Notes: a model not told the origin generated them from the sequence alone. A stretch of 64,000 nt of DNA from Flavobacterium rivuli WB 3.3-2 = DSM 21788 (GCF_000378485.1 NZ_KB899973.1:124001-188000), one strand, 5' to 3'. Shown: positions 1 through 9,706, counted from the first letter of the stretch. Numbers and translations: made by a program.

Positions 1-69
1 GAACCAGGAATAAGATCGAACACCTGTAGAAAAAAGTAGATCAATTCATTCAATCTTAATTTTATTTTT

Positions 70-342
70 ATGAAAAATTTTAAAGTGCTTCTAACAGCCG
101 GAGTCCTGATGGCTGCCGTAGGCGGCGCCTTTGCAACGAATGCATCTAAAAATGCAGAGGATGCAAAATTCACCCAGTTCACGGGCTACATCTTTCAAAG
201 TGGCCATTGCGTTGAAAAAAATGCAAAATGCCAGAATGTCAACACCGGTATACTTTGTACCGAAACAGCAACCGGGGGCGCACAGGTTTTCAGAATGACT
301 GCTACGGATGTCTGTACGCAGCAATTATGGAGATTGCCTTAG
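70..342 (+). CDS. DUF6520-like small secreted peptide
   Basis: A 90-residue protein with a clear N-terminal signal peptide: positive MKNFK, hydrophobic core LLTAGVLMAAVGGAFA, then the mature part from about residue 23. The mature region carries four cysteines (the CVEKNAKC segment and two further Cys towards the C-terminus) that could form disulphides in the periplasm or outside the cell. Length, leader and Cys layout match the short DUF6520-type proteins of Flavobacteria, whose function is unknown. The ATG follows an AT-rich leader without a Shine-Dalgarno, as usual in this phylum. A strong hairpin terminator follows directly and is shared with the convergent peptidase gene. The family name is a recall, not a search result. 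Confidence 0.75.
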   Translation: MKNFKVLLTAGVLMAAVGGAFATNASKNAEDAKFTQFTGYIFQSGHCVEKNAKCQNVNTGILCTETATGGAQVFRMTATDVCTQQLWRLP

Positions 343-357
343 TAATCTCAAAAAGCG

Positions 358-390
358 ATGCAGTTCCTGTTAGGAACTGCATTTCTTTTT
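358..390. terminator. Bidirectional hairpin terminator
   Basis: A perfect 10-bp stem (ATGCAGTTCC / GGAACTGCAT, 358-367 and 373-382) with a 5-nt loop is followed by a T-rich run on the plus strand and preceded by A residues. It lies between two convergent genes that end at 342 and 389 and can serve both. Confidence 0.8.
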
Positions 391-2965
391 AAAACTGATT
401 CTTCATCCAGCCTGGTACCGGATCATTTTTAAGAAAATAATCCAGCCATTGTTCGAGCCGTATTGTGAAATCTTCCTGATTTTTTCTATCCATCAGCACG
501 TGGCCTTCATCAGGATATATAAGCATGATCTCAGGTTTGGCTAACCGCCTAAGGGCAAGGTACAGTTCTATGGACTGTTTTACATCCACCTGCCCATCCT
601 TTTCTCCCGAAAACAACAGCAATGGCGTGTTTATCTCTTCAGCCTGATATATTGTTGAGTTCCTCTGGTAGCCTTGTTGATCCTGGTATAATGATTTGCC
701 CATACGCCACTGTTGGGTTTCAAAACGCCATATATTGGGCTGGGCACCATTATCACTGATATCAAGGTACGCACTGGCCATATCTGTAATTGCAGCACCG
801 GCGATTATAGTTGTGAAAATGTTGGTTTGGGTAGCGGTAAAGGCCGCTTCATACCCGCCAAATGAATGACCAAATAACGCAATTTTAACAGGGTTAATAC
901 CTTGTATACCCATTACTGAATTAGTTGCTGAAATTATACAATCAGCAGCACTCTTCCCTACATCGCCTAGCTGGTACGAAATGTCCGGGCATAACACAAA
1001 ATAGCCTCTTGAAGTAAGATTGGTAATATTGAATCCTATATAATTTTGAAGGGTGGGGTTTACATAATCATGTATGCCATTACTCAGTTCTTCATAGATA
1101 TACACCACTAAGGGATATTTTTTATCAGGGTCAAAATTCGCGGGATAATACAACCCTGCCTGGAGATGGATATTTTTAGAATTTACATAACTAACCACTT
1201 TGGAACAGCCCCAATGAAACTTATCGTGCTGTCTGTTGCTTCTGTAGATAACCTGCTCTTTTCCATTTGGTACGGCGGCAACTATTGTCGGTGGTGCATC
1301 AAAGTCCTGTTCTACAAAATAGCGTATAGCATTTTTTGTGCTGTATATTAACTGCGCAAGGTTTTTATCCTTGAGTACCATCGGAAGGGGTTTGCCTTTC
1401 CATATGTAGTATCCATACTTTTTAGTTTCCACATCCAATGACCGGAGTATATATTCCTGCTTAAGGTCAATCTGGGGAAATATCATTCCGTCAAAATTAG
1501 TTGTATACTCAGGCTTATCTGAGGGATTAACAAAACGAAATATCCTTTTATTTTTTCTGCCTTTGGTAATCCGCTCCGCTAGGAAGTTATCCAAATTTAC
1601 CTGCCACATATCAAATCCGTCATTGATTATCAACTTTTGATCTCCGGATGACCAACCGACAAGATCCACTACAAATTTCCCTACAGATAGTACTGGCCGA
1701 CTCTTAATGGATGCCGAAATAATTTCAGAAATATTTACGTGACGTCCGCTGTCAATTGTATAAATCCACCAGCTGTCATCCTTTAGGTAGGCTATATATT
1801 TACCGGCGGGTGACGCTGTTATTTCAAACGGATCCGCACTCTGACCTTGCAATAATAATTTTGTCTGCAGCGATTTTAAATCTGTAATGTAATAATCCGT
1901 TTTGGGGTAATACGCAAAATTCGGCACCTTGCCCCAAGCATAGTAACTGATAGCACACTTCTGATCTCCTGAAAGAAACATACTGGGATACTCATTATTG
2001 GTCAGTTGCATACTTTCCCCCGTTGCAGGCTGCCACACCATTATCTTGGGTATATCTTCAGTCCTTCCATATAGCACCTCCTCGCTGTATGTCAATGCTG
2101 TACCGCCATTCCATATTTGAACATTATCCTCACTTACAGGTAAATTTTCCCGGCTTTTAATTGGGAAAAAGACTGTAGTACCATCATCTGAAATCCTGAA
2201 TTTCGAGCTATCGCCTATGATATCCGTTTGCGTTCCGACAGGATGCTCGCTTGCCGCTATATTAAAATTTATAAGGCTATCCTGCGCCACCTTATATAGC
2301 GATAATTCAGTAGCATTTCCGCATTTAGTAACAAAAGCAAAGGAGTCTCCATTTGCCTGCCAGGCAAAACCCGTAACCATACAGCCGGAACTTCCCGAAA
2401 TCCGCCTGGGTTTTAATACCGCCGTATCCTTAAGGCTGGTATAAAAAACATGATCAGGTGTACTATGCACCAGTTCTGTTCCGGCCGGGCTCAATGAGAA
2501 AGATTTTACACCTGGCTGCTTCCATTTTATTGTACTATCGGCATTAGATAGCGTAATTCCATTATTGGTTGTATAAATAATGTATTCCCCATTGACTGAG
2601 ACGGCATATTGCAGCACATTATCAATTAGACGCGAAGCACCATTTTTAAGGTCGAGCACCAGTACCACCGCCTCGGGGAGCTGGCATACAAACCAGCGGT
2701 CGTGAATAAATTTTCCGTTATAAGCCTTAGGATATCCATAGGTTCTTGTAGCCGCCTTATTTTTCACAAACAAAGTGTCCGACAATCCCTTATATAAAAC
2801 ATTATAGCTTATCCATTCTCCTTTCTCCGAAGCATTCTGCATTTCAACTGTACTCCAAAGGCCATAATCTTTTTGCGAGAGTTCGCGTTTTTGTTGCGCC
2901 TGCCCATATAATGAGCAGGTCAATACAACAAAAAAAATTGTAACTATTTTATCATACTTTTCCAT
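389..2965 (-). CDS. S9 family prolyl-oligopeptidase-type serine peptidase
   Basis: An 858-residue exported peptidase. Residues 1-24 form a signal peptide. Residues from about 30 to 600 look like a beta-propeller of WD/DPP4-like blades, and the last 230 residues are an alpha/beta-hydrolase domain. The catalytic triad is visible: Ser701 in GHSFGGYEA, Asp790 in SGEKDGQVD and His822 in DEGHVL. S9 enzymes cleave short peptides after Pro or Ala; the location here is probably periplasmic. The ATG shares its A with the stop codon of the susD gene (TAATG), so it is translationally coupled to the SusC/SusD pair. This suggests that the SusCD complex imports peptides which this enzyme trims. The substrate is inferred from context only. 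Confidence 0.88.
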   Translation of the reverse strand: MEKYDKIVTIFFVVLTCSLYGQAQQKRELSQKDYGLWSTVEMQNASEKGEWISYNVLYKGLSDTLFVKNKAATRTYGYPKAYNGKFIHDRWFVCQLPEAVVLVLDLKNGASRLIDNVLQYAVSVNGEYIIYTTNNGITLSNADSTIKWKQPGVKSFSLSPAGTELVHSTPDHVFYTSLKDTAVLKPRRISGSSGCMVTGFAWQANGDSFAFVTKCGNATELSLYKVAQDSLINFNIAASEHPVGTQTDIIGDSSKFRISDDGTTVFFPIKSRENLPVSEDNVQIWNGGTALTYSEEVLYGRTEDIPKIMVWQPATGESMQLTNNEYPSMFLSGDQKCAISYYAWGKVPNFAYYPKTDYYITDLKSLQTKLLLQGQSADPFEITASPAGKYIAYLKDDSWWIYTIDSGRHVNISEIISASIKSRPVLSVGKFVVDLVGWSSGDQKLIINDGFDMWQVNLDNFLAERITKGRKNKRIFRFVNPSDKPEYTTNFDGMIFPQIDLKQEYILRSLDVETKKYGYYIWKGKPLPMVLKDKNLAQLIYSTKNAIRYFVEQDFDAPPTIVAAVPNGKEQVIYRSNRQHDKFHWGCSKVVSYVNSKNIHLQAGLYYPANFDPDKKYPLVVYIYEELSNGIHDYVNPTLQNYIGFNITNLTSRGYFVLCPDISYQLGDVGKSAADCIISATNSVMGIQGINPVKIALFGHSFGGYEAAFTATQTNIFTTIIAGAAITDMASAYLDISDNGAQPNIWRFETQQWRMGKSLYQDQQGYQRNSTIYQAEEINTPLLLFSGEKDGQVDVKQSIELYLALRRLAKPEIMLIYPDEGHVLMDRKNQEDFTIRLEQWLDYFLKNDPVPGWMKNQF

Positions 2966-4372
2966 TAGTAACCCGGATTTTGTGGCGCCAGACCAGGGCT
3001 TATTATAAGCTCAGACTGCGGCAATGGCCATAGCATATCCGTAGTATTCCACCCGGGTTTTATGCCTGATAACGCAGCATCGAGCGTTCCGGTCCTTTGT
3101 AGGTCAAAAAAGCGCATTCCCATTTCAGTAAAGAATTCAAAACGTCTTTCCTGTACTACAGCAGCGGTGATTTCAGTAGCAGTAACAGCTGTTGTATTCC
3201 CAAGGCCTGCAGTATTCCTTATTTTATTTAAATCCTCTTTTGCACCGATAAGGTCACCCTGTATTGCCCTTGCCTCTGAACGTATCAGGTACTGTTCGGC
3301 AAGGCGCAGTATAATGGAATATTCAGTTGTGGCACTTGTAGTATTATCCTGTTTATATTTATAGGCATGGTACCATAGTTCTGATCCCCCACCCGATCGC
3401 CCTTATCCAGTGTTCACGCCTTTGGTCATCCGGTTCAAATGCATTATACAGTTCAGGGCGCAGCGCGAGCCTTGTGGGCGGGCCGGCATTAAAAATAAAA
3501 GTGGCACCCTCCTGAGTATTGGCATAGCCGCCACCTGAGGAAAGCTGCCAGATGGTTGTGGTGCTTTCTTTCAGGAATAGCTTATCAAGATCGGTCTCCC
3601 AAGTATATATATCATCCGTATTGATGACCGCCGAAGCTGCGTTAGCTGCTTCTTCCCAACGCGCACTGTGTAGATACAGCCTTGCGAGAAGTGCTTGGGC
3701 TGCAAACTTATTGGGCCTGGCACGCTCTCCCGATATATAGCCACCCGGCAGCTTTTGTACCGCTACTTCAAGATCCGTGATACATAAACTGTAAATTTCG
3801 GCTGTAGCCTGTCGGGATGCCAAAATATTCTGCTGATAATCTGTGACTGTTATATAAGGGCAGGCGCCGAATATACCCGCCAGGTAGGAATGAAGGAAAG
3901 CCCTTATAAACAACGCCTCCCCTATTAGCTGGTCTTTGTCAGCCTGCTCAATACCTTGTGAATTTGTAACACCCTCAATTACAGCATTCGCTGCATAAAT
4001 CTGATTATAAGCCCGGGTCCACATTTCCTGTATTGCGCCAATAGATGGTATCAGTGCATTATTGTAAAAAGGTTCAGAACCTGATATACCTGTCTCATAA
4101 GAGACAAGTTCATCAGTGTATGCACCCAACAGCACCGATAGCCCGGTTGATTGGCCCGATATCATACCATAGTCCCTCATTTGACTATAAATATCTTTTA
4201 AGGCTGCAGTCGCCGTTGTTTTATTTTCAAATACGGTCTGCCCTGTTAACTGGGAGGTAGGCTGTGACACGTCAACAAAATCATCGCAGGAAATAGCTAC
4301 CACTAAAAGTGGCAGTATCAGCAGGACATACTTAAAGCATCGGAAAAGCCTATTGTAAAATGTATTTCTCAT
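2965..4372 (-). pseudogene. SusD/RagB-like nutrient-binding lipoprotein, frameshifted
   Basis: The first 337 codons (4372 down to 3359) encode a SusD/RagB lipoprotein: a hydrophobic leader, lipobox VVAISC, then TPR-rich SusD sequence such as IGEALFIRAFLHSYLA and ALLARLYLHSARWEEAA. The frame then ends abnormally (WGIRTMVPCL). The missing C-terminus is present in another frame from about 3400 to 2965, with family-typical EYSIILRLAEQYLIRSEA, RRFEFFTEMGMRFFDLQR and a terminal LAPQNPGY. Removing one G from the GGGTGGGGG run near 3390 restores one reading frame of roughly 470 codons, the usual SusD length. It is therefore either a one-base insertion mutation or a homopolymer sequencing error. SusD caps the SusC channel at the outer membrane. 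The restored stop overlaps the peptidase start. Confidence 0.82.
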
Positions 4373-4381
4373 AACTCTATA

Positions 4382-7300
4382 TTAAAATTTAATTTCGGTA
4401 CCAAAGCTCACTATCCGCAACGGAGGCAGGTAATTAAAACTCCTGAATTCAGGGTCTCCATCCTTATAGGGCGTAATTGTCAGCAGGTTCTGCCCCTGAA
4501 GAAACAGCCTGCATTGCATCCCTTTAATCCTGGAAGGAAGTTCATAGGATACGGCAATATTTTTAAGCCTGATGTAGGATGCATCACTAACTGCTGCATC
4601 GCTACTCGCATAGCGATAATAGGCGTTAACCGCATCGCTGTTCACACCTGTGGTATAGACCTGGTTCTGCCCCATAGCCGTATTGGGCTGCCATCCACCT
4701 ATTACGGAAGCTGGCTGGTTACCCATTGACCCGGGCTGCGAATACTGTGTTACTGCATTCCAATTAAGCTGTTTGACGAACTGAAAAAGAAAGTCAAGCT
4801 GAATGTGCTTGTAATGTAGCTGGTTGGAAAGCCCTCCATAATATTTAGGGCTGAAGTCACGCACGGTCTGGGCATCATCGGCAAATGATAAACTACCATC
4901 GCCATTAACATCGTCAAATTCATATACGCCTGTTTGTGGGTTTATGCCCTTATAATGGTAGAGCTTCTGGATATTAATGGATTCCCCTATTACATACTGG
5001 CTTCTGTACGTACTGTTTTCAAGCCCCGGAAAGGCGATCAGTTTGTTCTTGGGCAGGGTAATATTAAAACCGCTTGTCCATTCAAAATCCTTCTTTTGGA
5101 CGTTTACGGTGCGCAATGTAAATTCGAGGCCTGTATTCTGTACCGTAGCCCCGAGGTTTGCCTGCATAGAGGTAAAGCCGGTAGCTGACGGTAAGGGTAT
5201 CCCTATCAGCTGGTTTGATGAGCGGTTACGGTACCAGTTTGCCCCGGCGAATATCCTGTCCTTAAAAAAGCCCAACTCAATGGCAATTTCAATTTTGCGG
5301 TTACTCTCCCAGCTAAAATCAGGATTGTACAGCCTTGTGGGCTGAAGGCCAATAGTTCCGTCGTAAACAAGACCTGAAGACTGGTAAGTGTCAAGGTATT
5401 GGTAATCGCCAATCTGGTCATTACCCGTGATACCATAACTGCCGCGAAGCTTACCCAGGCTTAAAAAGCCAGCAGTTTCTTTAAACATTTTTTCCTCTGA
5501 AAACAGCCATGCCCCGCCAACAGCACCAAAATTTGCGAATTGACGGCCTGGCCCAAAGCGGCTTGAACCATCGCGTCGTCCTGTTAGATTGAGGAAATAT
5601 CTGTTTCCATAGGCCAGGTTAACCCTACCATATGCAGCCTGGTATTTATAATTTATCTGATCGTTGTAATACGTGCTTAAATAATTGGCTGATACCAAAT
5701 CATATATAAGGCTGTTGCTGCTGAATCCTGCCCCAAATTGCACCAGCCGGTCAGTAACCTGGTTTTGGAGAGTACTGCCAAGAAGGACATCCAATTTATA
5801 ATTGTCTGTGGCATAATTCCAGTTTAACTGCGGCTCAATAATCCATGAATGCCTGTTTGTTGTATTAACGTTAACAGAGGAGACTTGGGGGCCAACACCG
5901 TAAGCAGGGTCATAGACCGTCGATGGATCGGTTTTTGTCTCATGGTTACGGAGGTCGGTAAACCCTGCACTGACCCGGGCAGTAAAATGCAACGGCAGGC
6001 GGTATGAAAATAAACCATTGGCTACAAGGTTGTTCGTCTTTGCCAGCGCTTTTGCTCCGAGTGCTGCTAAAGGGTTAGTCCATGTATTGCCTTCCCAATT
6101 TAAATTGCCCGCTGCATCGTACAGCGCCGGCGCATTTGGTGCAAGATTTCTTGAGATGCGTGTCAGGTCTATTGCCGGCTGGTTGTTATCCTGAAGGTCA
6201 TAGCTGGCTGAAAATGCCGCCTTAAACTTTTTATCATCGCCTTCATGGTCAATGCTTACATGAACCCCGCCCTTTTTATAGTCAAAATTACCAGGAAATA
6301 CAGTGCTCTGCTTATAGGTATTTCCGCTAATAAGAAAATGAGTCTGGGTTGATCCTCCGGAAACCCCGGCCTGCACATTGGTAATTAGTGCCGTGCCGCC
6401 TGTTAATTCTTTCTGCCAGTCCGTAGTACGGGTCTGGCTCCATTTGCCGTTCACATCATACGCATTTTCGGGATATTCTGTTATCCCGTCATTGGCAAAA
6501 GCCTGCCTGCGAATGGCAAGGTATTGCTGGGTATTAAGCAAGTTCATTTTTTTAGTAACCTGCCCTAAAGCACTACTTACGTTCAATGTGAATTTTGTCT
6601 CCCCTGTCTTTCCCTTTTTGGTGGTTATCAGGACAACCCCATTGGCTCCCCTTGACCCATATATGGCTGTAGCATCGGCATCCTTTAAAATTTCTATACT
6701 TTCAATATCATTCGGGTTAATAGTATTGATGGGGCTGGTTGGGTTCGGGAGTGTGGTCGAAGTCTGTGAATCCCCAATGGCATCCGAAGAGTATGGAACG
6801 CCATCAATAATATAAAGTGGTGCATTCCCACTACTCCGTAGGCTGTTAAGCCCCCTGATCCTGATATCAAAACCCCCACCAGGAACACCGGAAGTCTGTG
6901 TTACATCAACACCTGCCATACGCCCCTGCATCGTTGCTAGTACATTGGGTACAGGCTGCTTTTCGATATCCTTTGAGGTTATACGGGCAATACTGCCTGT
7001 GCTTTCCTTTTGTCTTACGGAATAGTATCCTGCATTGACCACTACTTCTTCAAGTTGCGTAGCATCTTCAGAAAGAACTACATTGATAACCGACTGATTC
7101 CCAGCAGCAATCTCAATGGTTCTAAATCCTGTAAAAGAAAATAAAAGGATCTCTCCCACGGAAGCTGTAATTGTATACCTGCCTTTTTCATCGGAAATAT
7201 TCAAGACAGTGCTACCCTTCACGGCAATGGTTACCCCTGCCAAAGGCCCGACGGCATCAGAAATAACGCCACTGATTTTTTGCTCCTGCAAAAATAAGGT

Positions 7301-7402
7301 TGGCGCTGTGCTTGCAATGGCAGAAAAGGAACAAAGGTATACAGCTAAAAAAAGCGTATACCAAAGCCCCACCCTACCCTTGCAGAATAAAAAATAATTC
7401 AT
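4382..7402 (-). CDS. SusC/RagA-type TonB-dependent outer membrane receptor
   Basis: A 1006-residue receptor. After a long signal peptide (about 1-32) comes a carboxypeptidase-D regulatory-like domain (about 42-112, ISGVISDAVGPLAGVTIAVK). A TonB-box-like stretch (EEVVVNAGY) and the plug follow, with signatures GRMAGVDVTQTSGVPGG, YIIDGVPY and DADATAIYGSRGANG. The rest is a 22-strand barrel ending in an aromatic C-terminus (FGTEIKF). It would import large ligands through the outer membrane using TonB energy together with the adjacent SusD protein, ten bases downstream. The ATG at 7402 precedes a good leader. No ECF sigma or anti-sigma gene is next to it. The linked peptidase suggests a peptide substrate. 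Confidence 0.93.
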   Translation of the reverse strand: MNYFLFCKGRVGLWYTLFLAVYLCSFSAIASTAPTLFLQEQKISGVISDAVGPLAGVTIAVKGSTVLNISDEKGRYTITASVGEILLFSFTGFRTIEIAAGNQSVINVVLSEDATQLEEVVVNAGYYSVRQKESTGSIARITSKDIEKQPVPNVLATMQGRMAGVDVTQTSGVPGGGFDIRIRGLNSLRSSGNAPLYIIDGVPYSSDAIGDSQTSTTLPNPTSPINTINPNDIESIEILKDADATAIYGSRGANGVVLITTKKGKTGETKFTLNVSSALGQVTKKMNLLNTQQYLAIRRQAFANDGITEYPENAYDVNGKWSQTRTTDWQKELTGGTALITNVQAGVSGGSTQTHFLISGNTYKQSTVFPGNFDYKKGGVHVSIDHEGDDKKFKAAFSASYDLQDNNQPAIDLTRISRNLAPNAPALYDAAGNLNWEGNTWTNPLAALGAKALAKTNNLVANGLFSYRLPLHFTARVSAGFTDLRNHETKTDPSTVYDPAYGVGPQVSSVNVNTTNRHSWIIEPQLNWNYATDNYKLDVLLGSTLQNQVTDRLVQFGAGFSSNSLIYDLVSANYLSTYYNDQINYKYQAAYGRVNLAYGNRYFLNLTGRRDGSSRFGPGRQFANFGAVGGAWLFSEEKMFKETAGFLSLGKLRGSYGITGNDQIGDYQYLDTYQSSGLVYDGTIGLQPTRLYNPDFSWESNRKIEIAIELGFFKDRIFAGANWYRNRSSNQLIGIPLPSATGFTSMQANLGATVQNTGLEFTLRTVNVQKKDFEWTSGFNITLPKNKLIAFPGLENSTYRSQYVIGESINIQKLYHYKGINPQTGVYEFDDVNGDGSLSFADDAQTVRDFSPKYYGGLSNQLHYKHIQLDFLFQFVKQLNWNAVTQYSQPGSMGNQPASVIGGWQPNTAMGQNQVYTTGVNSDAVNAYYRYASSDAAVSDASYIRLKNIAVSYELPSRIKGMQCRLFLQGQNLLTITPYKDGDPEFRSFNYLPPLRIVSFGTEIKF

Positions 7403-7721
7403 ACATTGGTTAAGTTAAATGAAACGAAATGTTTTGTTAGCCGAGCCTCCTAGTCGTCCGCCAAGAAGATATAGGGGGCTTTTTTAATCTACAGAAGGTC
7501 AATGTAGTTGTCCCTTCATAGGCAATCGCAATAAATGCTTGATTTGGGAAAATAGCCCGAGACTCCCGACCACTAACTCAAAAGAAAATCAGTACCTCCC
7601 AGGCCTTAAAAGCATAATAAAGATTTTTTATCTCATAGGCAGCAACTATTGGTTCAACAATTACGTATATGCGAGACTATGAATATATGTGAAGTGCGCT
7701 AAGAATAAAGCTGAGAAAATT

Positions 7722-7811
7722 CCTTTAAAAGGAGGCGTGGGTACTCAACTTATTGCTTAGAGGATTTACTGGACTACCTGCGCGCGAATAAGTGAGCCCA
7801 CGCCCTTTAAG
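7722..7811. repeat. Imperfect inverted repeat in the 615-bp gap before the defence island
   Basis: The 7403-8017 gap holds no convincing gene. At 7722-7752 the sequence contains GGCGTGGGTACTCAACTTA, mirrored at 7789-7811 by TAAGTGAGCCCACGCC with about 36 bases between. The arms pair imperfectly over roughly 18-20 bp. It could be a structured RNA or a decayed mobile-element end. It marks the change from moderate-GC SusC to the AT-rich island. Confidence 0.35.
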
Positions 7812-7959
7812 ACGTGAGCAATTACACCTATCATCTTGCGCGCTAAAAAAGTGTCCAGTTTTTCTAAGCAAGATTCAAAGCGAATGCTTCAAATATTTTA
7901 ATTGAAGAATCGCAAAATTACATTTTTCAATGTATTCATTTTGACAAATATAGCAATTT

Positions 7960-7991
7960 ATTTATTCGATACAAATATGTATCGAATAAAT
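7960..7991. promoter_or_regulatory. Perfect palindromic operator upstream of the XRE/CBASS operon
   Basis: ATTTATTCGATACA (7960-7973), four bases AATA, then its exact reverse complement TGTATCGAATAAAT (7978-7991). The 14-bp perfect arms sit 26 bases before the ATG of the XRE regulator, where an autoregulatory operator is expected. The AT-rich flanks contain TTGACAAATATA at 7941, a possible promoter part. That the neighbouring XRE protein binds it is inferred. Confidence 0.65.
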
Positions 7992-8017
7992 CAAACAATT
8001 TTATCAAATTTTACTAC

Positions 8018-8404
8018 ATGAGGAAGTATGACGCAGCAGAGCTAAAACTTTTAAATATTCAAATAGGTTGCGTGCTTAGATTAGCACGGCTACAAAAGTA
8101 CCTTTCACAGGAGGACTTGGCCGCGTTGTTAGAATCAAATTCAACTATGATAGGAAGGGTTGAAAGAGCCAAGAATGTAAGCGCCTGGAATAAAATATTT
8201 TCTATTAGCCAAGAACTAGAGGTTGATTATAGTAGTCTCTTCATACTCATGAGCAAAGATCAACTATTATCAATTGTTGACGAATCGCTAAAGTTTGAAA
8301 ATAAACTTACAGGAGAAAAAGCGATTTATTTTGATAAGCTCAAGGCAGAAATAGCGAAACAATATGATTTACTCAATAATGGAAAATTCAGGACAAAAAC
8401 TTAA
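8018..8404 (+). CDS. XRE-family helix-turn-helix regulator of the CBASS-like operon
   Basis: A 128-residue protein. Residues about 13-68 form a five-helix XRE/HTH_3 domain: IGCVLRLARLQKYLSQEDLA, the recognition region ESNSTMIGRVERAKN, then LEVDYSSLFIL. The remaining tail is helical and charged. It is the first gene of a tight operon: its end overlaps the SLATT gene in another frame (8379-8404). A perfect palindrome 26 bp upstream is the probable binding site, so it likely represses the operon until needed. HTH regulators are known companions of CBASS and SMODS/SLATT loci. Confidence 0.85.
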   Translation: MRKYDAAELKLLNIQIGCVLRLARLQKYLSQEDLAALLESNSTMIGRVERAKNVSAWNKIFSISQELEVDYSSLFILMSKDQLLSIVDESLKFENKLTGEKAIYFDKLKAEIAKQYDLLNNGKFRTKT

Positions 8405-8900
8405 AAGAATAAAAGTAGATGCTTTATATGGCAAGAAAAAACACTTTAATGCCGCAGACAGGAATGAAAAAAATCACTTAAAGCTTGGCATTCCTTTAAT
8501 AATCATTAATGTTTTAACGGGCTCTGTCTTGTTTTATGTTTTGACTGACGGTATTGAAAATTGGATTAAATTTGTTCCCTTAGTCCTTGCTTTCATAGCC
8601 GCCCTACTGAGTGGTTTTCAAACGTATATGAATTTTCAACAAAAGGTTGAAGGACATAGAAGAATTGGAAATCGATACTTAGCATCGATGAAAAAATGTG
8701 ATCGTCTACAGGGATACTTTTTAGACCAATCGATTAACAATGGTGACTTTATGAATAAAATGGAGCAGATTGCACTTGAAATCGATGACATAAATCAAGA
8801 AGCTGAGGCATATCCAACTTCAAATACCGACTATCAGTTAGCAAAAAAAGGAATTGAATTAGGTGAGGAAAATTATACTGATTTAGAATTAAATATTTAA
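8379..8900 (+). CDS. SLATT-domain two-TM membrane effector
   Basis: A 173-residue protein if read from ATG 8379; an ATG five codons upstream at 8364 is also possible. It has two hydrophobic helices at about residues 36-55 (LGIPLIIINVLTGSVLFYVL) and 63-82 (WIKFVPLVLAFIAALLSGF). A conserved-looking helical tail follows (QQKVEGHRRIGNRYLA, then acidic residues). This layout is that of SLATT domains, the SMODS/SLOG-associating 2TM effectors thought to form pores or disrupt membranes when a nucleotide signal is made. It lies directly upstream of the CD-NTase, two bases apart, which supports an effector role. The exact SLATT subfamily was not determined. Confidence 0.82.
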   Translation: MENSGQKLKRIKVDALYGKKKHFNAADRNEKNHLKLGIPLIIINVLTGSVLFYVLTDGIENWIKFVPLVLAFIAALLSGFQTYMNFQQKVEGHRRIGNRYLASMKKCDRLQGYFLDQSINNGDFMNKMEQIALEIDDINQEAEAYPTSNTDYQLAKKGIELGEENYTDLELNI

Positions 8901-8902
8901 TT

Positions 8903-9706
8903 ATGGCCGTATCGATAGATAGCTATTTACGAAGTTTAGCTTCGGGTTATTACCTTAAAAATGATTCTGAAGAAATAAGAAAAATTAATTCTTCTATTGC
9001 TTCACTGCTTGCAAATCTTGATAAAGAACTTGGTATTCTTATCAAGCGCCGATTTATTTTTGGATCTTACGATAGAGATACGATTCTTCCAAGGAAGTAT
9101 GATTCTAAATCTGATATTGATATTATGGTGGTTTTTAATCACACGGATTATGAAAGAACTCCAGATACATATCGAGGATGGTTAAAAAATTTTGCAGACA
9201 AATATTATAAAGACCGCTATGGTTCAGAGGTTGTTAAGTCTTTTCCCACTGTTGCGATAAGATTGAATAATATCAGCTATGACTTAGTGCCAGCTAAAGA
9301 AGAAATTTCATATTACAATTCTTCAGTTTATATTCCTGGAAATTTGGGCTGGAGAACCACAGATCCAAATGACGTAAAGCAAAAGCTTATTGACGCGAAC
9401 ACAAAATATAATCAGATAGTAAGACTATTAATAAGGATAATGAAGGCGTGGAATTGCTATAATAGTTTTCCATATGATTCTTATTTACTAGAATTACAAA
9501 TTACTGGCATGAACTTCTATGGAGATAATGTTCAAACAGGTTTGTTTTATCTAGTAAATCAATTATCTGCAAATTGGAGTGATCCTCAGTCTAAAAAAGA
9601 TAAAGTTACGAGCCTTCAGTACAATTTACGACAAGTCAAATCGTGTTTAGAAAACAATGATTTAGACGGCGCTAAACGTTGGTTACATAGGGTCTTACCG
9701 TATTAA
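8903..9706 (+). CDS. SMODS CD-NTase (cGAS/DncV-like nucleotidyltransferase)
   Basis: A 267-residue nucleotidyltransferase. The active-site signature is complete: G54-S55 in FGSYDRDT, D71 and D73 in SKSDIDIMVVF, and a third acidic residue D127 in ISYDLVPA. The R58-x-T60 context and helical C-terminal half fit the SMODS family, which makes cyclic or linear oligonucleotide second messengers on phage sensing. It is the third gene of the XRE-SLATT-SMODS operon, starting two bases after the SLATT stop. Together they look like a short CBASS-type abortive infection system with no Cap2/Cap3-type accessory genes. The product nucleotide cannot be read from sequence. Confidence 0.88.
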   Translation: MAVSIDSYLRSLASGYYLKNDSEEIRKINSSIASLLANLDKELGILIKRRFIFGSYDRDTILPRKYDSKSDIDIMVVFNHTDYERTPDTYRGWLKNFADKYYKDRYGSEVVKSFPTVAIRLNNISYDLVPAKEEISYYNSSVYIPGNLGWRTTDPNDVKQKLIDANTKYNQIVRLLIRIMKAWNCYNSFPYDSYLLELQITGMNFYGDNVQTGLFYLVNQLSANWSDPQSKKDKVTSLQYNLRQVKSCLENNDLDGAKRWLHRVLPY

